Source: Halomonas sp. ML-15
Lineage (GTDB): Bacteria > Pseudomonadota > Gammaproteobacteria > Pseudomonadales > Halomonadaceae
Direction of reading: 5' to 3'
NCBI RefSeq assembly: GCF_014779595.1
Contig: NZ_JACXZT010000015.1
Span: 1 to 64,000, forward strand
DNA: 64,000 nt
In this document: piece by piece, positions 9,504 to 19,441 of the stretch
How positions within the stretch are numbered: position 1 is the stretch's first letter
Layout: each line of letters starts with the position of its first letter
Translations under genes and position numbers: made by a program
The notes under the pieces: model-generated
Told to the model about the DNA's origin: nothing
Database searches by the model: none
What the model saw: only the letters and a program-made list of their open reading frames with translations

Positions 9504-12134
9504 TTACGCCACCTCCGCGGTAAAGGCGCCGCTCTCGGCATCCACGCCCAGCGCGACCCGGGTCACCGCCTCACGCCGCGCCATGCGCTCGAGCAGCGCC
9601 TGGGAGAGCGGCGGCAGCAGTTCGCCGTCGATCACCGACTCGAGCATCCGGGCACCGTTCTCGCTGCGCGTGGCGCGAGCGCAGATGGCGTCGCGCAAGG
9701 CGTCGTCGAGGACCACCTCGGCGTGACGGTGGCGGGCGCCGATGCGCTGCGCCAGGCCGTCGAGCTTGGCGGTGACGATGGCCTGCAGGGTCGCGCCGGA
9801 GAGCGGCAGGTAGGGCACCACTTCCATGCGCGCCAGCAGCGCTGGCTTGAAGAAGTCGGCCAGCACCGGGTAGAGCGCCTCGTCCAGCGCCTGGCGATCC
9901 TCGCCGTGGGCGACGATCGCCTCATAGCCGAGGTTCGAGGTCAGGAAGAACACCACGTTCTTGCAGTCGATCAGGCGCCCCTCGCCGTCGGCCAGCTCGC
10001 CCTTGTCGAAGGCCTGGTAGAACAGGTTGAGCACGTCGGGGTGGGCCTTTTCGACCTCGTCGAGGAGCACCACCGAGTAGGGGCGCTGACGGATCGCTTC
10101 GGTCAGCAGGCCGCCCTCGCCGAAGCCCACATAGCCCGGCGGCGAACCGATCAGCCGCGATACGGTGTGCTTCTCCTGGTACTCGGACATATTGATGGTG
10201 GTGAGGAACTGGCGGCCGCCGTAGAGGTGCTCGGCGATCTGCACCACGGTTTCGGTCTTGCCCACGCCGCTGGGCCCGACCAGCAGGAAGGCCCCCAGCG
10301 GCCGGCCGGGGCGGCGCAGGTCGGCGCGTGCCGTCAGCAGGTGGCGGTGGACGCGCTCGATGGCGATCTCCTGGCCCTGCACCAGCCGCCCCAGGTGGGT
10401 GGGCAGTTCGGTCAGACGGGTCAGCTCATCGCTGGTCATGCGCTCCACCGGCACGCCGGTCCAGTCGCCGATGACCTGGGCGATCTGCGCCTCCTCGACG
10501 CTGGCGTTGACCAGCGCGAACTCCTGCTGCAGCTCGCGTAGCCGCGCCTCGTGCTCGGCCAGGGCCGCGTGGGGGTCGGCCTCATCCGGTGCTGGCTCGT
10601 CAGACGCCGTCTCGTCAGCGCCGTCGAGCAGTCGCCGATGGAGCGCGACGATGGCGTCGACGCACTCGCGCTGCTGCTGCCAGGCCGCCTCCAGGCTGGC
10701 CAGCTCGTCGTCCAGGCGCCCCAGCCGCGCCGCCAGCTCATCGCGCTGCTCGGCGTCGGGGGTCCGACCCAGTAGCGCCTCACGCTCGAGCTGGTCGCGC
10801 TCGCGCAGCGTCGCCAGATGCTCGCTCTTGAGGTGGCTGAGCCGCCGCGGCGGGGTCTCCAGCGCCTGGGAGAGCCGCGCGCAGGCGGTGTCCAGCACGT
10901 CGATGGCCTTGTCCGGCAGCTGGCGGCCGGCCAGGTAGCGCGCCGAGAGTGCGGCGGCGGCGCGCAGGCCGCTGTCGCCGATCAGCACGCCGTGGGCGCG
11001 TTCGTAGACGTCGCGCAGGCCGCGCAGGATCACCAGCGCCTGCTCGACGCTGGGCTCGGCCAGCGCCACCGGCTGGAAGCGCCGCGACAGCGCAGGGTCC
11101 TTCTCGAAGTACTTCTTGTACTCGCGCCAGGTGGTGGCGGCGATGGTGCGCAACTCGCCCCGGGCCAGGGCCGGCTTGAGCAGGTTGGCGGCATCGCCGC
11201 CGCCCTCCTGATTGCCGGCGCCGATCAGGGTATGCGCCTCGTCGATGAACAGCAGGGTCGGCCGGGGGGCGTTCTTGACCTCGTCGATCACCGCCTTGAG
11301 GCGCTTCTCGAACTCGCCCTTGACCGCCGCGCCGGCCTGCAGCGCTCCCAGGTCGAGGGTCAGCAGTTCGACATCGGCCAGCGCCGTGGGCACCTCACCG
11401 GCCACGATGCGCGACGCCAGCCCCTCGACCACGGCGCTCTTGCCGACCCCCGCATCGCCGATCACGATGGGGTTGTTCTTGCGCCGCCGGCCGAGGATAT
11501 CGAGCATCTGGTCGATCTCCGGGTCACGCCCCAGCACCGGGTCGAGCTCACCGCGCCGGGCCTGCTCGGTGAGCGAGGTGGCGAAGCGCGCCAGGGCGCT
11601 GTCGGCGCCGCTGGCCGCGCTGTCGCGGCGGGTCGTGGTTTGCTCGTCGCCGCGCGGGGCCTCGGCGGAGTCGGCGCTGAGCCGTTCGAGGTTGGCGCGC
11701 AGGCTCTCGCGGTTGATGGCGGCGAGCAGCGCGACGCTCCGCGGCCCCAGGTAGCGCGAGGCGTTATGCAGCAGCGCGGTGAAGATCACCCCGCTGCGCA
11801 GCGTCTGGTGGCCATACTCGGTGGTGGCCAGCAGCCAGGCATCCTGCAGCAGCTCGACCAGCAGCGGCGAGAAGCTCGGCGTGGTGACCTCGAGATCCTG
11901 GGCCGGGCGGGTCTCCTCGGCGAGCCGCGCGCGCAGCTCGTCGCTGTCGATCTCGAGGGTCTCGAGCAGGCTGCGCAGGTCGCACAGCGGCTGGTCGATC
12001 AGCGCGCGCAGCAGATGCCCGGCGCTGACCTCCGGTGCCTGCTGTTCGGCGCACAGCACGGCGGCCTGCTCCAGTCCCTGGCGTGCGATGGCATTGAGTC
12101 GGCCAATGAGTGCCGGTAGCGCTACCCTGAGCAT
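9504..12134 (-). CDS. tssH: T6SS AAA+ ATPase TssH (ClpV)
   Basis: An 876-residue Clp/Hsp100 ATPase that disassembles contracted TssB-TssC sheaths. The N-terminal ClpN repeat domain covers roughly residues 1-150. Two AAA+ modules follow, with Walker A sequences GDAGVGKSA (about 225) and [10 protein letters not shown] (about 620), and Walker B LLFIDEAH in the first. An internal coiled-coil region lies at about 440-560. The ATG at 12134 is preferred because AGGAGA precedes it; a far longer upstream reading frame runs antisense-free through tssL and has no family match. It starts eight bases after tssL. Confidence 0.97.
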   Translation of the reverse strand: MLRVALPALIGRLNAIARQGLEQAAVLCAEQQAPEVSAGHLLRALIDQPLCDLRSLLETLEIDSDELRARLAEETRPAQDLEVTTPSFSPLLVELLQDAWLLATTEYGHQTLRSGVIFTALLHNASRYLGPRSVALLAAINRESLRANLERLSADSAEAPRGDEQTTTRRDSAASGADSALARFATSLTEQARRGELDPVLGRDPEIDQMLDILGRRRKNNPIVIGDAGVGKSAVVEGLASRIVAGEVPTALADVELLTLDLGALQAGAAVKGEFEKRLKAVIDEVKNAPRPTLLFIDEAHTLIGAGNQEGGGDAANLLKPALARGELRTIAATTWREYKKYFEKDPALSRRFQPVALAEPSVEQALVILRGLRDVYERAHGVLIGDSGLRAAAALSARYLAGRQLPDKAIDVLDTACARLSQALETPPRRLSHLKSEHLATLRERDQLEREALLGRTPDAEQRDELAARLGRLDDELASLEAAWQQQRECVDAIVALHRRLLDGADETASDEPAPDEADPHAALAEHEARLRELQQEFALVNASVEEAQIAQVIGDWTGVPVERMTSDELTRLTELPTHLGRLVQGQEIAIERVHRHLLTARADLRRPGRPLGAFLLVGPSGVGKTETVVQIAEHLYGGRQFLTTINMSEYQEKHTVSRLIGSPPGYVGFGEGGLLTEAIRQRPYSVVLLDEVEKAHPDVLNLFYQAFDKGELADGEGRLIDCKNVVFFLTSNLGYEAIVAHGEDRQALDEALYPVLADFFKPALLARMEVVPYLPLSGATLQAIVTAKLDGLAQRIGARHRHAEVVLDDALRDAICARATRSENGARMLESVIDGELLPPLSQALLERMARREAVTRVALGVDAESGAFTAEVA

Positions 12135-12142
12135 GTCGTCTC

Positions 12143-12979
12143 CTAGCGATGAATCTGATCGAGCAAGGCACTGACCTGGCCGGCCTGCTGGTCGAGCGAC
12201 CAGGCGAGCCCCAGATAGACGCCCACCATGGCCACGCCGAATAGCGCGAAGATCGCCCACACCGGCAGGCCATGGCCGCCGCGACGGCGACCGCGCACCA
12301 CGTTGTCGAGGGGCCGGGTGAGCATGTCGTCCGGGGTCTCGCCGAGTGCCGCCAGCTGGTCGCCCAGCGCGCGGACCACCTGCTCGTACTCCTCGCGTCC
12401 CTGTGACATGACCCGATAGCGGCCCTCGAAGCCGAGGCACAGGCAGAGGTAGATAAAGGCCAGCATGTCGCGGTAGCGCTGCGGCTCCTGCTGCAGGCGG
12501 GCGAGGATCGAGAAGACCTTCTCGCCACCCCAGGTCTCGTTGTGGAAACGGGTCAGCAGCGAGTGTTCCGCCCAGGCGCTCTGCTGCCCCCAGTCGGTGC
12601 CCATCACCGCTTCGTCGATAAACGAGCAGAGCACGTAGCGATAGGCCAGCAGGGTCGGACGGTCGTAGCCCTGCTCGGTGAGCTCGACTTCGATGGCGGC
12701 GATCTCGTCGACCACCTGGCGGTAGAGCCGCTCGATATCCTCCATGCTGTCGAGCTGGCGCACCCGCACCACCATGCCGAGCAGCGAACTCGCCGCATCC
12801 ACCAGCGGGTTGAGGCTGTGGCCGCGCAGCCGGAACCAGTAGTCCTCGTCGGCATCGAGATGCTCGGCGTGGCTGTGGATCAGCTGGTCGAGACCCTTGT
12901 TGTCGATGCGGTCTTCGTGTCGCCCCGGGCTATAGCGCTCCGGGGCCCCCCTGCCATCGGTCATTGTGATGTCTTGCAT
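12143..12979 (-). CDS. tssL: T6SS inner-membrane protein TssL (DotU family)
   Basis: A 278-residue DotU/IcmH-family protein of the trans-envelope complex. The cytoplasmic helical domain includes family signatures: PLVDAASSLLGMVVRVRQL near residue 60, FIDEAVMGTDWG near 125 and FIYLCLCLGFEGRY near 175. One transmembrane segment lies close to the C terminus at about 240-262. There is no C-terminal OmpA-type peptidoglycan-binding extension, so anchoring to the wall would need another protein. AGGAG precedes the start and lies within the 3' end of tssK two bases away. Confidence 0.97.
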   Translation of the reverse strand: MQDITMTDGRGAPERYSPGRHEDRIDNKGLDQLIHSHAEHLDADEDYWFRLRGHSLNPLVDAASSLLGMVVRVRQLDSMEDIERLYRQVVDEIAAIEVELTEQGYDRPTLLAYRYVLCSFIDEAVMGTDWGQQSAWAEHSLLTRFHNETWGGEKVFSILARLQQEPQRYRDMLAFIYLCLCLGFEGRYRVMSQGREEYEQVVRALGDQLAALGETPDDMLTRPLDNVVRGRRRGGHGLPVWAIFALFGVAMVGVYLGLAWSLDQQAGQVSALLDQIHR

Positions 12980-12981
12980 GC

Positions 12982-14316
12982 TTAGCTCCTGATCGCCCAG
13001 AACTGCATTTCCAATCCAGGGAAGTCGCCTGCCACGTGGAAGGCGAAGCCGCTGGCCCCGTCGAGCATCTGCCAGGCCTGACTCTGGCGGTCGAGCTGGA
13101 AGTAGCTGTAGCCGGCGTGATAAGGCAGCTCACGCGGCGCCACCGGCAGCGGTGTCAGCGGCACCCCCGGCAGCTGCAGGCTGATGAGATCGCGAATGCG
13201 CTCGACGCTGGCGACCTTGGTCTGCTGCAGGAACAGCTTGCGCAGCCGCTCGTGGGGCATGTCGGCACGCACCGCAAGAATGAAGTCGGCGGCGTCGAGC
13301 AGGCTCGGATCCGAGAGCGGCGCCACCAGTAGCCCGTAGCGACGCGACTGCAGCTGGATGGCCAGCGCGCGGGGCTCGAGCACCGTCGACAGCGACTGTC
13401 GCAGGCTCTGCATCAGCGGCCGGAAGGCGCGCTCCGGGTGGTCGTGGTCGTAGGCGGGAAACTCCGGCGGCAGCCGCGATTCATCGGTAAAGGTGATCAA
13501 TTCGCTGGCGGTCTCGAGCATGGTGTCGTAGAGCCGCTCAGGGTGCAGCTGGCCGAGCCGCGCCAGATGCTGGAAACGCGGCTGGGCGCGGTTGAGCAGC
13601 TGCAGCAGCATGAAATCGGAAACGTCGGCGACCCCGGTCTGGTGGGGCGTGGCCAGGCGCTGGGCAATGTTGCGCGCCCGCTCGCGCATCAGCCCGGCCA
13701 TCTCGCCGACGAAGCGCTGCAGGCTGCTGGCGGCCTGCACGTTGAGCAGGGTCGGCAGAAAGGTCTCGTCGAGCACCAGGCTGCCGTCCGCGCGCCGCTC
13801 GATGATGCGCGCCACGGCCAGGCAGGCGTAGGCGCTGCGGTCGTCGCGCTCGAGCAGCAGCCGCGGCGCCACCCGCGCCACTTCGAGATCGGCGTGGTCG
13901 CCGTCGCGGGAGTGCAGGTCGCGCACCTGCCGGGTCGAGGCGCGGTAGCGCGCCGGCAGCGCATCATCGGGCCAGTGCACTTCGCCCACCGCATCGGTGG
14001 CCAGCGGCAGGCCCAGATAGACCATCTGATTGGTGATCGAGGCGTCGTCGATCTCCAGCGGCGCCGGCTCAATGTCATCGTCCGGCAGCTGAAAGGCGGT
14101 GCCGTCCGGCATCACGCCGCTGGCGCGGCTGATGGCGATGCGGCCGAAGCTCAGAAACTCGGCGTTGAGCTCCAGCGTCAGAAAGCCGTAGAGATCATCG
14201 CTGACGCCGCGCAGGCGCATGTCGACCAGTCCCTCGAGGCTGCGCTGCTGCTGCTGGAAGTGCTGCGGCTTGATGAACAGCCCCTCACTCCAGACCACTC
14301 GGTTGCGGCTGGCCAT
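12982..14316 (-). CDS. tssK: T6SS baseplate protein TssK
   Basis: A 444-residue baseplate subunit linking the TssFG wedge to TssLM in the membrane. It begins with the family-typical segment VVWSEGLFIKPQHFQQQ near residue 8 and the length is normal. The ATG overlaps the tssJ stop codon by one base (TGATG), and AAGGAAG lies upstream. It is followed directly by tssL, the conserved tssJKL order. Confidence 0.97.
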   Translation of the reverse strand: MASRNRVVWSEGLFIKPQHFQQQQRSLEGLVDMRLRGVSDDLYGFLTLELNAEFLSFGRIAISRASGVMPDGTAFQLPDDDIEPAPLEIDDASITNQMVYLGLPLATDAVGEVHWPDDALPARYRASTRQVRDLHSRDGDHADLEVARVAPRLLLERDDRSAYACLAVARIIERRADGSLVLDETFLPTLLNVQAASSLQRFVGEMAGLMRERARNIAQRLATPHQTGVADVSDFMLLQLLNRAQPRFQHLARLGQLHPERLYDTMLETASELITFTDESRLPPEFPAYDHDHPERAFRPLMQSLRQSLSTVLEPRALAIQLQSRRYGLLVAPLSDPSLLDAADFILAVRADMPHERLRKLFLQQTKVASVERIRDLISLQLPGVPLTPLPVAPRELPYHAGYSYFQLDRQSQAWQMLDGASGFAFHVAGDFPGLEMQFWAIRS

Positions 14317-14861
14317 CAGTCTTCCTTCCTTAGTTCGGCTTCCAGGGCGCGCAGATGCACCAGCAGGTGGTAGTGCTCACCCCGCGACTGCACCCTGACC
14401 ACCTTCTTCCACTCCGCCTCCTCGCTATTGGCATAGAAGGCGATAAGGCCGATATAGCGCGTCTCTTCATCGATCTCGAACGGCTCGTAGAACTTCCACT
14501 GCTCGGGCAGCAGGGTGAAATCGTCGTGGGTCAGATAGTTGGTGCCCAGCGCCTCTTCCAGGTCATCGCGCAGCTGGCCGAGGTCGGCGGCCATCAGCAT
14601 CGAGTCGTCCTTGAGCTGGAGGATCTGGAAGCGCAGCGGGGTGCCCTCGCCGTCGACATTGGGATTGACGTCGGGCTCGGCGATCATCGCCAGGTCGACC
14701 CGCGTCGGGCGGTCTTCGGGGTGGCCCACCGGTATCGACGGATCGCGCAGCACCTGCCAGGTCTTGCTGCCGGCCTCACGGGTCGAGGCGCAGCCGCTGA
14801 GCAGCAGGCCGATCAGCACCACGCAGCACCAGCCGGCGTAGCGGGAGGTCAGCTGAGTCAT
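14316..14861 (-). CDS. tssJ: T6SS outer-membrane lipoprotein TssJ
   Basis: A 181-residue lipoprotein of the envelope complex. The signal sequence ends in the lipobox LLSG-Cys24, so residue 24 should be lipidated and the mature part tethered to the outer membrane. The mature domain has the beta-sandwich-like family layout, including a DVNPNVDGEGTPLRFQILQL-like stretch at about 65-85 and the YIGLIAFYA segment near 145. The start overlaps the FHA-gene stop by ATGA and the end overlaps tssK by one base. Confidence 0.95.
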   Translation of the reverse strand: MTQLTSRYAGWCCVVLIGLLLSGCASTREAGSKTWQVLRDPSIPVGHPEDRPTRVDLAMIAEPDVNPNVDGEGTPLRFQILQLKDDSMLMAADLGQLRDDLEEALGTNYLTHDDFTLLPEQWKFYEPFEIDEETRYIGLIAFYANSEEAEWKKVVRVQSRGEHYHLLVHLRALEAELRKED

Positions 14862-16228
14862 GCTCCCTCCCGCTGCTGGCGACGCACCGACTGGTCATAG
14901 GCCTGCTCGAAGACTTCCCAGAACAGTTTCTCGAAGCCCTGCTGGCGGCCCGAGTTGAGCTCCTGGAAGTAGTGGCGGTACATCTCCCAGGCCCAGCCGC
15001 CTTCGTCTTCGATGCGATTGCCGGCGCCGCGGTAGGCGTGAAAGCGCTTGAGCAGCGCCTCGGGAGCGAAGGCCGAGAGAATCGCCTGCAGCGCTTCGCC
15101 GATGGCATCCTCCACCGCTGCCTGGTGCTGGCCCTGGTGAGCCAGGCACTCGGCCACCGCCGCTGGCGCCGAGAGGTGCACCGGGCTACGCTCGGCGGCA
15201 AACAGGGTGGAGACGGTCTCGCGGTAGGGCTGGCCGAGGCGCAGCGGGTTGTCCTCGATCGGCTGCAGGCGACGGTCGCGCAGCGGGTAGCGGCTGTCGT
15301 CCTGGGCCTGGTGCAGCGCCTGAAGCCCCTCGATGGTGGCGCGCAGGGTATTGCCGGCTTCCTGCAGGAAGGCCTGCTGTTCGGCGCTGTCGCGAAAGTG
15401 CAGCTCGGCGCCCATGGCGCGCAGCAGCGGATCGGCGCCGACGTGCCCTGCCGCCGTGGTGGCCGGCTCATGCCAGCGATCCTCGAGCTGTTCGCCCACC
15501 GAGCGCTCCAGATCATCCAGCAGCCGTTCATCCATTTGCGTACTCCTGTCCATGCCCTTCTCCTCGCGTTGTTTGATGGCCGGCATGCGCATCGCCGCCT
15601 GACGCCGGTCGTGTAGGTCATATGCCTTGTCACCGGGGGCTTGGGGCTCGTCCCAGGCGCTATCCAGCACATCGATCACCGTCTCTTCATCGCTGGCCGG
15701 GTCGGCCAGCGCACTCAGCGGGTCGCGCTGCCGCGCCCCCGGGGTCGACTCGCCCAGCGCCTCGAGCGGATCGTCATGGCGCGCCGTCACTGCCTGCTTG
15801 AGCGGCGTGCCGCTGCCGTCCAGCGCCTCCTGCTCTTCGGTGACCAGGGCGGCGAGCGGCTGCGCCCCCGGCTGTGACGCCTGGCGGTCGCCGAGATGGA
15901 CCCGCAGTCGGTACTCGCCGACCAGCAGCTCATCGCCGTCACGCAGCGCCACCCGGCGGTCGCGCCCAATCGGCAGGGTGGCGTGATTGACGAAGGTCTG
16001 GCCGCTGCGGTCGACCAGGCAGAAGCGCCCATCCTGACGCTGCAGCTCGGCATGCCCCGGCTGGATGCGCCCGGCGTGATCCTGCAACAGCCAGTCATCG
16101 CCGCCGCCGCTGCCCAGTGTGCCGCCCACCTCGTGGAACACATGGCTGCTGGTCGAACGCCCCTCGAGGCGTTCGCTGTTGGTGACCACCAGGGTGATGG
16201 CCGAGTGTCGGGTTGCGTGCATGGGCAT
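14858..16228 (-). CDS. tagH: T6SS-associated FHA-domain protein (TagH type)
   Basis: A 456-residue protein with an N-terminal FHA phosphothreonine-binding domain at about residues 10-105. The FHA pattern is visible: a GGTLGSGGGDDWLL stretch, then AGRIQPGHAELQ, then a FVNH with a following strand. A linker rich in acidic and Pro residues leads to a C-terminal TagH/VCA0112-type domain at about 260-450. The ATG at 16228 is chosen because it overlaps the tssG stop (TAATG). FHA proteins in T6SS clusters usually work with a Thr kinase and phosphatase; neither is encoded next to it here. Confidence 0.88.
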   Translation of the reverse strand: MPMHATRHSAITLVVTNSERLEGRSTSSHVFHEVGGTLGSGGGDDWLLQDHAGRIQPGHAELQRQDGRFCLVDRSGQTFVNHATLPIGRDRRVALRDGDELLVGEYRLRVHLGDRQASQPGAQPLAALVTEEQEALDGSGTPLKQAVTARHDDPLEALGESTPGARQRDPLSALADPASDEETVIDVLDSAWDEPQAPGDKAYDLHDRRQAAMRMPAIKQREEKGMDRSTQMDERLLDDLERSVGEQLEDRWHEPATTAAGHVGADPLLRAMGAELHFRDSAEQQAFLQEAGNTLRATIEGLQALHQAQDDSRYPLRDRRLQPIEDNPLRLGQPYRETVSTLFAAERSPVHLSAPAAVAECLAHQGQHQAAVEDAIGEALQAILSAFAPEALLKRFHAYRGAGNRIEDEGGWAWEMYRHYFQELNSGRQQGFEKLFWEVFEQAYDQSVRRQQREGA

Positions 16229-17244
16229 TAACCTGTCATCTGAATACGCACACGACGGCGCCGCGCGGCGCCGCCGGATTCGGGATTGACGAAGGTGGTC
16301 CAGCCGAGCTGGCAGCTGCCGCCCTCGCCCAGCCGCATCGGGCGCACCGCACTCTCCAGCAGCTCGAGCTCGAGGTCGTAGGCCAGCGGCTCGCGCAGCA
16401 CGAAATCGACCAGTGTCTTGAGCGGGGCATGCTCGCGGCCATCGGGCAGAAAGTCGCGAAAGCGCTCGAGGGTCAGGCCGCGCAGGCGCAACGCGAACTT
16501 GCCGCCGATATCCGCCACCCACTCCCCGGCCACCATGTCCTGGCCCAGGGTCATGCCCGAGAGTCCGGCACGACTGCGCTGGTCATCGGGGATCTCGACC
16601 CAGCGCTTCACCCACTCCTCGATCTCGACGCCGTCGAGATCGAAGCAGTGCCCCACCACGCTGCTGACCACCTCGGGGGAGCGCGAGCGGCCGGCCAGCA
16701 GGCCGGCGTAGGCCAGCATCTTGCTCCAGTTGATCGGCGTCTCGCCGCGCAGGTCGCCGTCGGCGAGGCCCACCAGGGCGAAGACCGCCGCCGAGAAGCC
16801 ATCGCTGGCGCCGTCCTGGTAGCGCACGTAGTGGCGATACTTGCGCCAGTTGCGGTGCACCAGGGTCAGCAGGCGGTGATTGAAGAAGTCGAGAAAGTCG
16901 CCGGCCACTCCCTCGTGATGGGCCGCCTCGTGGGCCAGCGCCTCGAGGTAGTAGCCAGGCAGCGGCGACTGCGACCCCTGCAGCCCGAAGAAGCTGACCT
17001 CGAGTTCGTACTGCCCCGACGGCGACGGCGCCAGTGCCAATACGTCGCTGCCGGGGAAGCCCAGCGACGCCGAGGCCTTGTAGCGCACCCGTTCGGCCAC
17101 GCTACCGCCACCACCAGCCTCGAGATCATCCTCGTGGTGGCGGTGCAGCAGCTCGACGAGCTGGTAGAAGTCGTAGCGCCGAGCCCCCTTCAGCAGGGGC
17201 GCCAGCGCTACATCAGTGGCTGTTGTCCCGACTGCAAGGTCCAT
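16228..17244 (-). CDS. tssG: T6SS baseplate protein TssG
   Basis: A 338-residue ImpH/VasB-family protein forming the baseplate wedge with TssF and TssE. It has the family start, a YDFYQLVELLHRHHEDD-like segment near residues 24-40, and the conserved FLDFFNHRLL motif near 118. The gene overlaps the tssF 3' end by 37 bases and its stop overlaps the FHA gene start, which suggests coupled translation. Length is normal. Confidence 0.96.
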   Translation of the reverse strand: MDLAVGTTATDVALAPLLKGARRYDFYQLVELLHRHHEDDLEAGGGGSVAERVRYKASASLGFPGSDVLALAPSPSGQYELEVSFFGLQGSQSPLPGYYLEALAHEAAHHEGVAGDFLDFFNHRLLTLVHRNWRKYRHYVRYQDGASDGFSAAVFALVGLADGDLRGETPINWSKMLAYAGLLAGRSRSPEVVSSVVGHCFDLDGVEIEEWVKRWVEIPDDQRSRAGLSGMTLGQDMVAGEWVADIGGKFALRLRGLTLERFRDFLPDGREHAPLKTLVDFVLREPLAYDLELELLESAVRPMRLGEGGSCQLGWTTFVNPESGGAARRRRVRIQMTG

Positions 17245-18971
17245 GTGTAGCGCTCGCGGTTATGGCGATTGATGACGTGCAGCTCGTGAAAGGAGTTGAT
17301 GCTGGCGTAGAGCGAAAAGAAACGCGCCAGCACGCTGCCAAACAGATACAGGCTGCCCTCGTCGCCGAACGCGTCCTGATCCAGGGTCATCACCGAGCGC
17401 AGCCCCCGCACCGGCAAGCCGCGCGCCAGGCGGTCGATGGACGTGGTCTCGATCGCCACGATCCCGGCCAGGCGTTTCTGGGCAATGCGCTCGGCCTGGC
17501 GGTCGACCAGCGCGCGGAAGTCGTAGGCGCGCAGCACCGAGCAGAGCGCATCGCGCTCGAGCAGCGACAGGTAGTTGAGCGACAGATTGGAGATCAGCGT
17601 CCACAGCAGGCTGCCGTCCAGGGTCGGACGCAGTGCCGGTGTCGGTCGGGTGATATTGCGAAAGCCGGCGTAGGCCGGACTATCTTCGGTGGGTACGCAG
17701 ATATCCCCCACCGTGAGCCGCTCGGGCAGCCCGCGATTGCTGCAGGTCAGGCGCAGCGAGACGGTCTCGCGTAGCCCCAGGCAACTGCGCTCGTCGCCAC
17801 GCACGAAGGCGATGTCGTGGTCGAAGCCGTCGCCGCGCAGGCTGTCGCGCACGCGCACCCGGTAGTAGAGCGCCTCGCGCTGGCGGTCGCGCTCGATCTG
17901 ATGCTGGAAACTCTCGAACGGCACATAGTTGCGCGGCTCGCCGCGCACCTTGCCCGACTCGCTCTCCAGCCAGCCGTGCACCGCATCGACGCTGAATACC
18001 TCGTAGTGGGCGGGGTAGCGACTGCTGGGGTGAATGCGGTATTCGCTGCGCTCACCGTTGAGGTCGACCGGATCGGCGTCATGGGAGAACAGGTTGATGG
18101 CCGGCGAGCAGTAGAGCGCCAGATGCTCGTCGCGCACCTTGGCATCCGCCGGCAGGGTGCGCGAGAACACCAGCCGCAGCGTGACCCGCTCGGCATGCTG
18201 CGCCGGCAGGTGATCGCCCAGGCCGACCAGATCGAAGAACTGGAACGCCTCGGGGAAGCAGAGGTACTCCTGCAGAATGCGGTAGCCCTGATAGACGTTG
18301 CGCGGATAGGGCAGCAGCGCATCCTCGCGGGAGAAGCCCACCGGCTGTAGCAGCCGCTTGGGCAGCGCCACCCGTTGACCATCCACCTCGAGTTCGAGTC
18401 GCGCCAGATAGTGGCTTAGCCACAGATAGAGGGTGCGCGCGGTATAGCCGTCGCCGCCCAGGTGCAGGCGCAGATCGTCGACACCCAGCGCATCCAGTGG
18501 CTGATCGCTGTGCACGTCCAGCGCCAGCTCGACCACCGAGGCCTCCCGCGAGTGGCGCGCCTCGACCCCGGCATGGGCCAGGGGATAGAGGGTCACCTCG
18601 TGGCAGGTGCGAAAGCGACACGCCGTGCCCTCCACCGGCCGGCTGGCCAGGGCGGTACCCCGCGGCACCTGCTGGCGCGCGCTGAGCGCGTGCCAGGTCG
18701 GGGTGAACTGCACCACCGTCATGCTCGGCACCGGGCGCAGATAGTTGGGCCACAGCATGCCGAGCAGCGAGTGAGTCAGCTCGGGAAACTCATCCTCGAC
18801 CTTCTCGCGCATGCGCCCGGTGAGAAAGGCGAAACCCTCGAGCAGCCGCTCGACGTCGGGGTCGGTGCTGCGCTCGGACAGAAAACGGCTAAGGCCGGGA
18901 TTGCCCTCGGCAAATTCCCGTCCCTGACGTTTCAGGAAATTGAGCTCGTCTCGATAGTAGCGATTGAGCAT
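17208..18971 (-). CDS. tssF: T6SS baseplate protein TssF
   Basis: A 587-residue ImpG/VasA-family wedge protein. It starts with the signature RYYRDELNFLKRQGREFAE (residues about 4-22), then PDVERLLEGFAFLTGRMREK, which is highly characteristic. GAGG lies five bases before the ATG. It follows tssE by 23 bases. Length is normal for the family. Confidence 0.97.
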   Translation of the reverse strand: MLNRYYRDELNFLKRQGREFAEGNPGLSRFLSERSTDPDVERLLEGFAFLTGRMREKVEDEFPELTHSLLGMLWPNYLRPVPSMTVVQFTPTWHALSARQQVPRGTALASRPVEGTACRFRTCHEVTLYPLAHAGVEARHSREASVVELALDVHSDQPLDALGVDDLRLHLGGDGYTARTLYLWLSHYLARLELEVDGQRVALPKRLLQPVGFSREDALLPYPRNVYQGYRILQEYLCFPEAFQFFDLVGLGDHLPAQHAERVTLRLVFSRTLPADAKVRDEHLALYCSPAINLFSHDADPVDLNGERSEYRIHPSSRYPAHYEVFSVDAVHGWLESESGKVRGEPRNYVPFESFQHQIERDRQREALYYRVRVRDSLRGDGFDHDIAFVRGDERSCLGLRETVSLRLTCSNRGLPERLTVGDICVPTEDSPAYAGFRNITRPTPALRPTLDGSLLWTLISNLSLNYLSLLERDALCSVLRAYDFRALVDRQAERIAQKRLAGIVAIETTSIDRLARGLPVRGLRSVMTLDQDAFGDEGSLYLFGSVLARFFSLYASINSFHELHVINRHNRERYTWTLQSGQQPLM

Positions 18972-18994
18972 GCGGGCCTCGGTGACATCGGCAC

Positions 18995-19426
18995 TCAGTC
19001 AAGACACTGGTAGCGCTTGTTGTTGAGCAGCAGGTCGATGGTGGTCTGGGCATTCTCCCGGCCCAGGGCCAGGGTGGCATGCACCTGAAAGTGCAGCTGC
19101 AGGGGGTCGCCGTGATTGGGCACCGACTCGACCTCGACGCGGCTGACCCGGGGCTCGAAGCGCTCGATACACTGACGTATCGCGCGCTGGATACTGAGCT
19201 CCAGGTCGAGCACGCCGATGGTGGCGTCATTGAAGTCGAGCAGTCCCAACGCCGGGGCACACTCGCTGTGCCCCGGGTGGCTGTTGAGCAGATCCACCAG
19301 ATGCCGCTTGATCGACTCCACGGTCTCGCCGAGATCAGGCTCGCCTACCGCAACCTCCGCCTGTTCGGGCACCGCCAGGCGCTCGAACAGGCGGCGCCCT
19401 AGCACGCCGCCAGTGTGATAAGCCAT
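18995..19426 (-). CDS. tssE: T6SS baseplate protein TssE (gp25-like)
   Basis: A 143-residue homologue of the phage T4 gp25 wedge protein. The core motif region near residues 95-110 (RFEPRVSRVEVE) corresponds to the EPR motif of gp25 proteins, with Glu and Arg conserved. It follows tssC after 15 bases. It helps initiate sheath assembly on the baseplate. Confidence 0.94.
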   Translation of the reverse strand: MAYHTGGVLGRRLFERLAVPEQAEVAVGEPDLGETVESIKRHLVDLLNSHPGHSECAPALGLLDFNDATIGVLDLELSIQRAIRQCIERFEPRVSRVEVESVPNHGDPLQLHFQVHATLALGRENAQTTIDLLLNNKRYQCLD

Positions 19427-19441
19427 GGCGGTGGCGCTCCC

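Noticed and set aside
10818-12119. 433-codon plus-strand open frame opposite tssH
   Set aside because: Antisense shadow of clpV; no recognisable motif or start signal.
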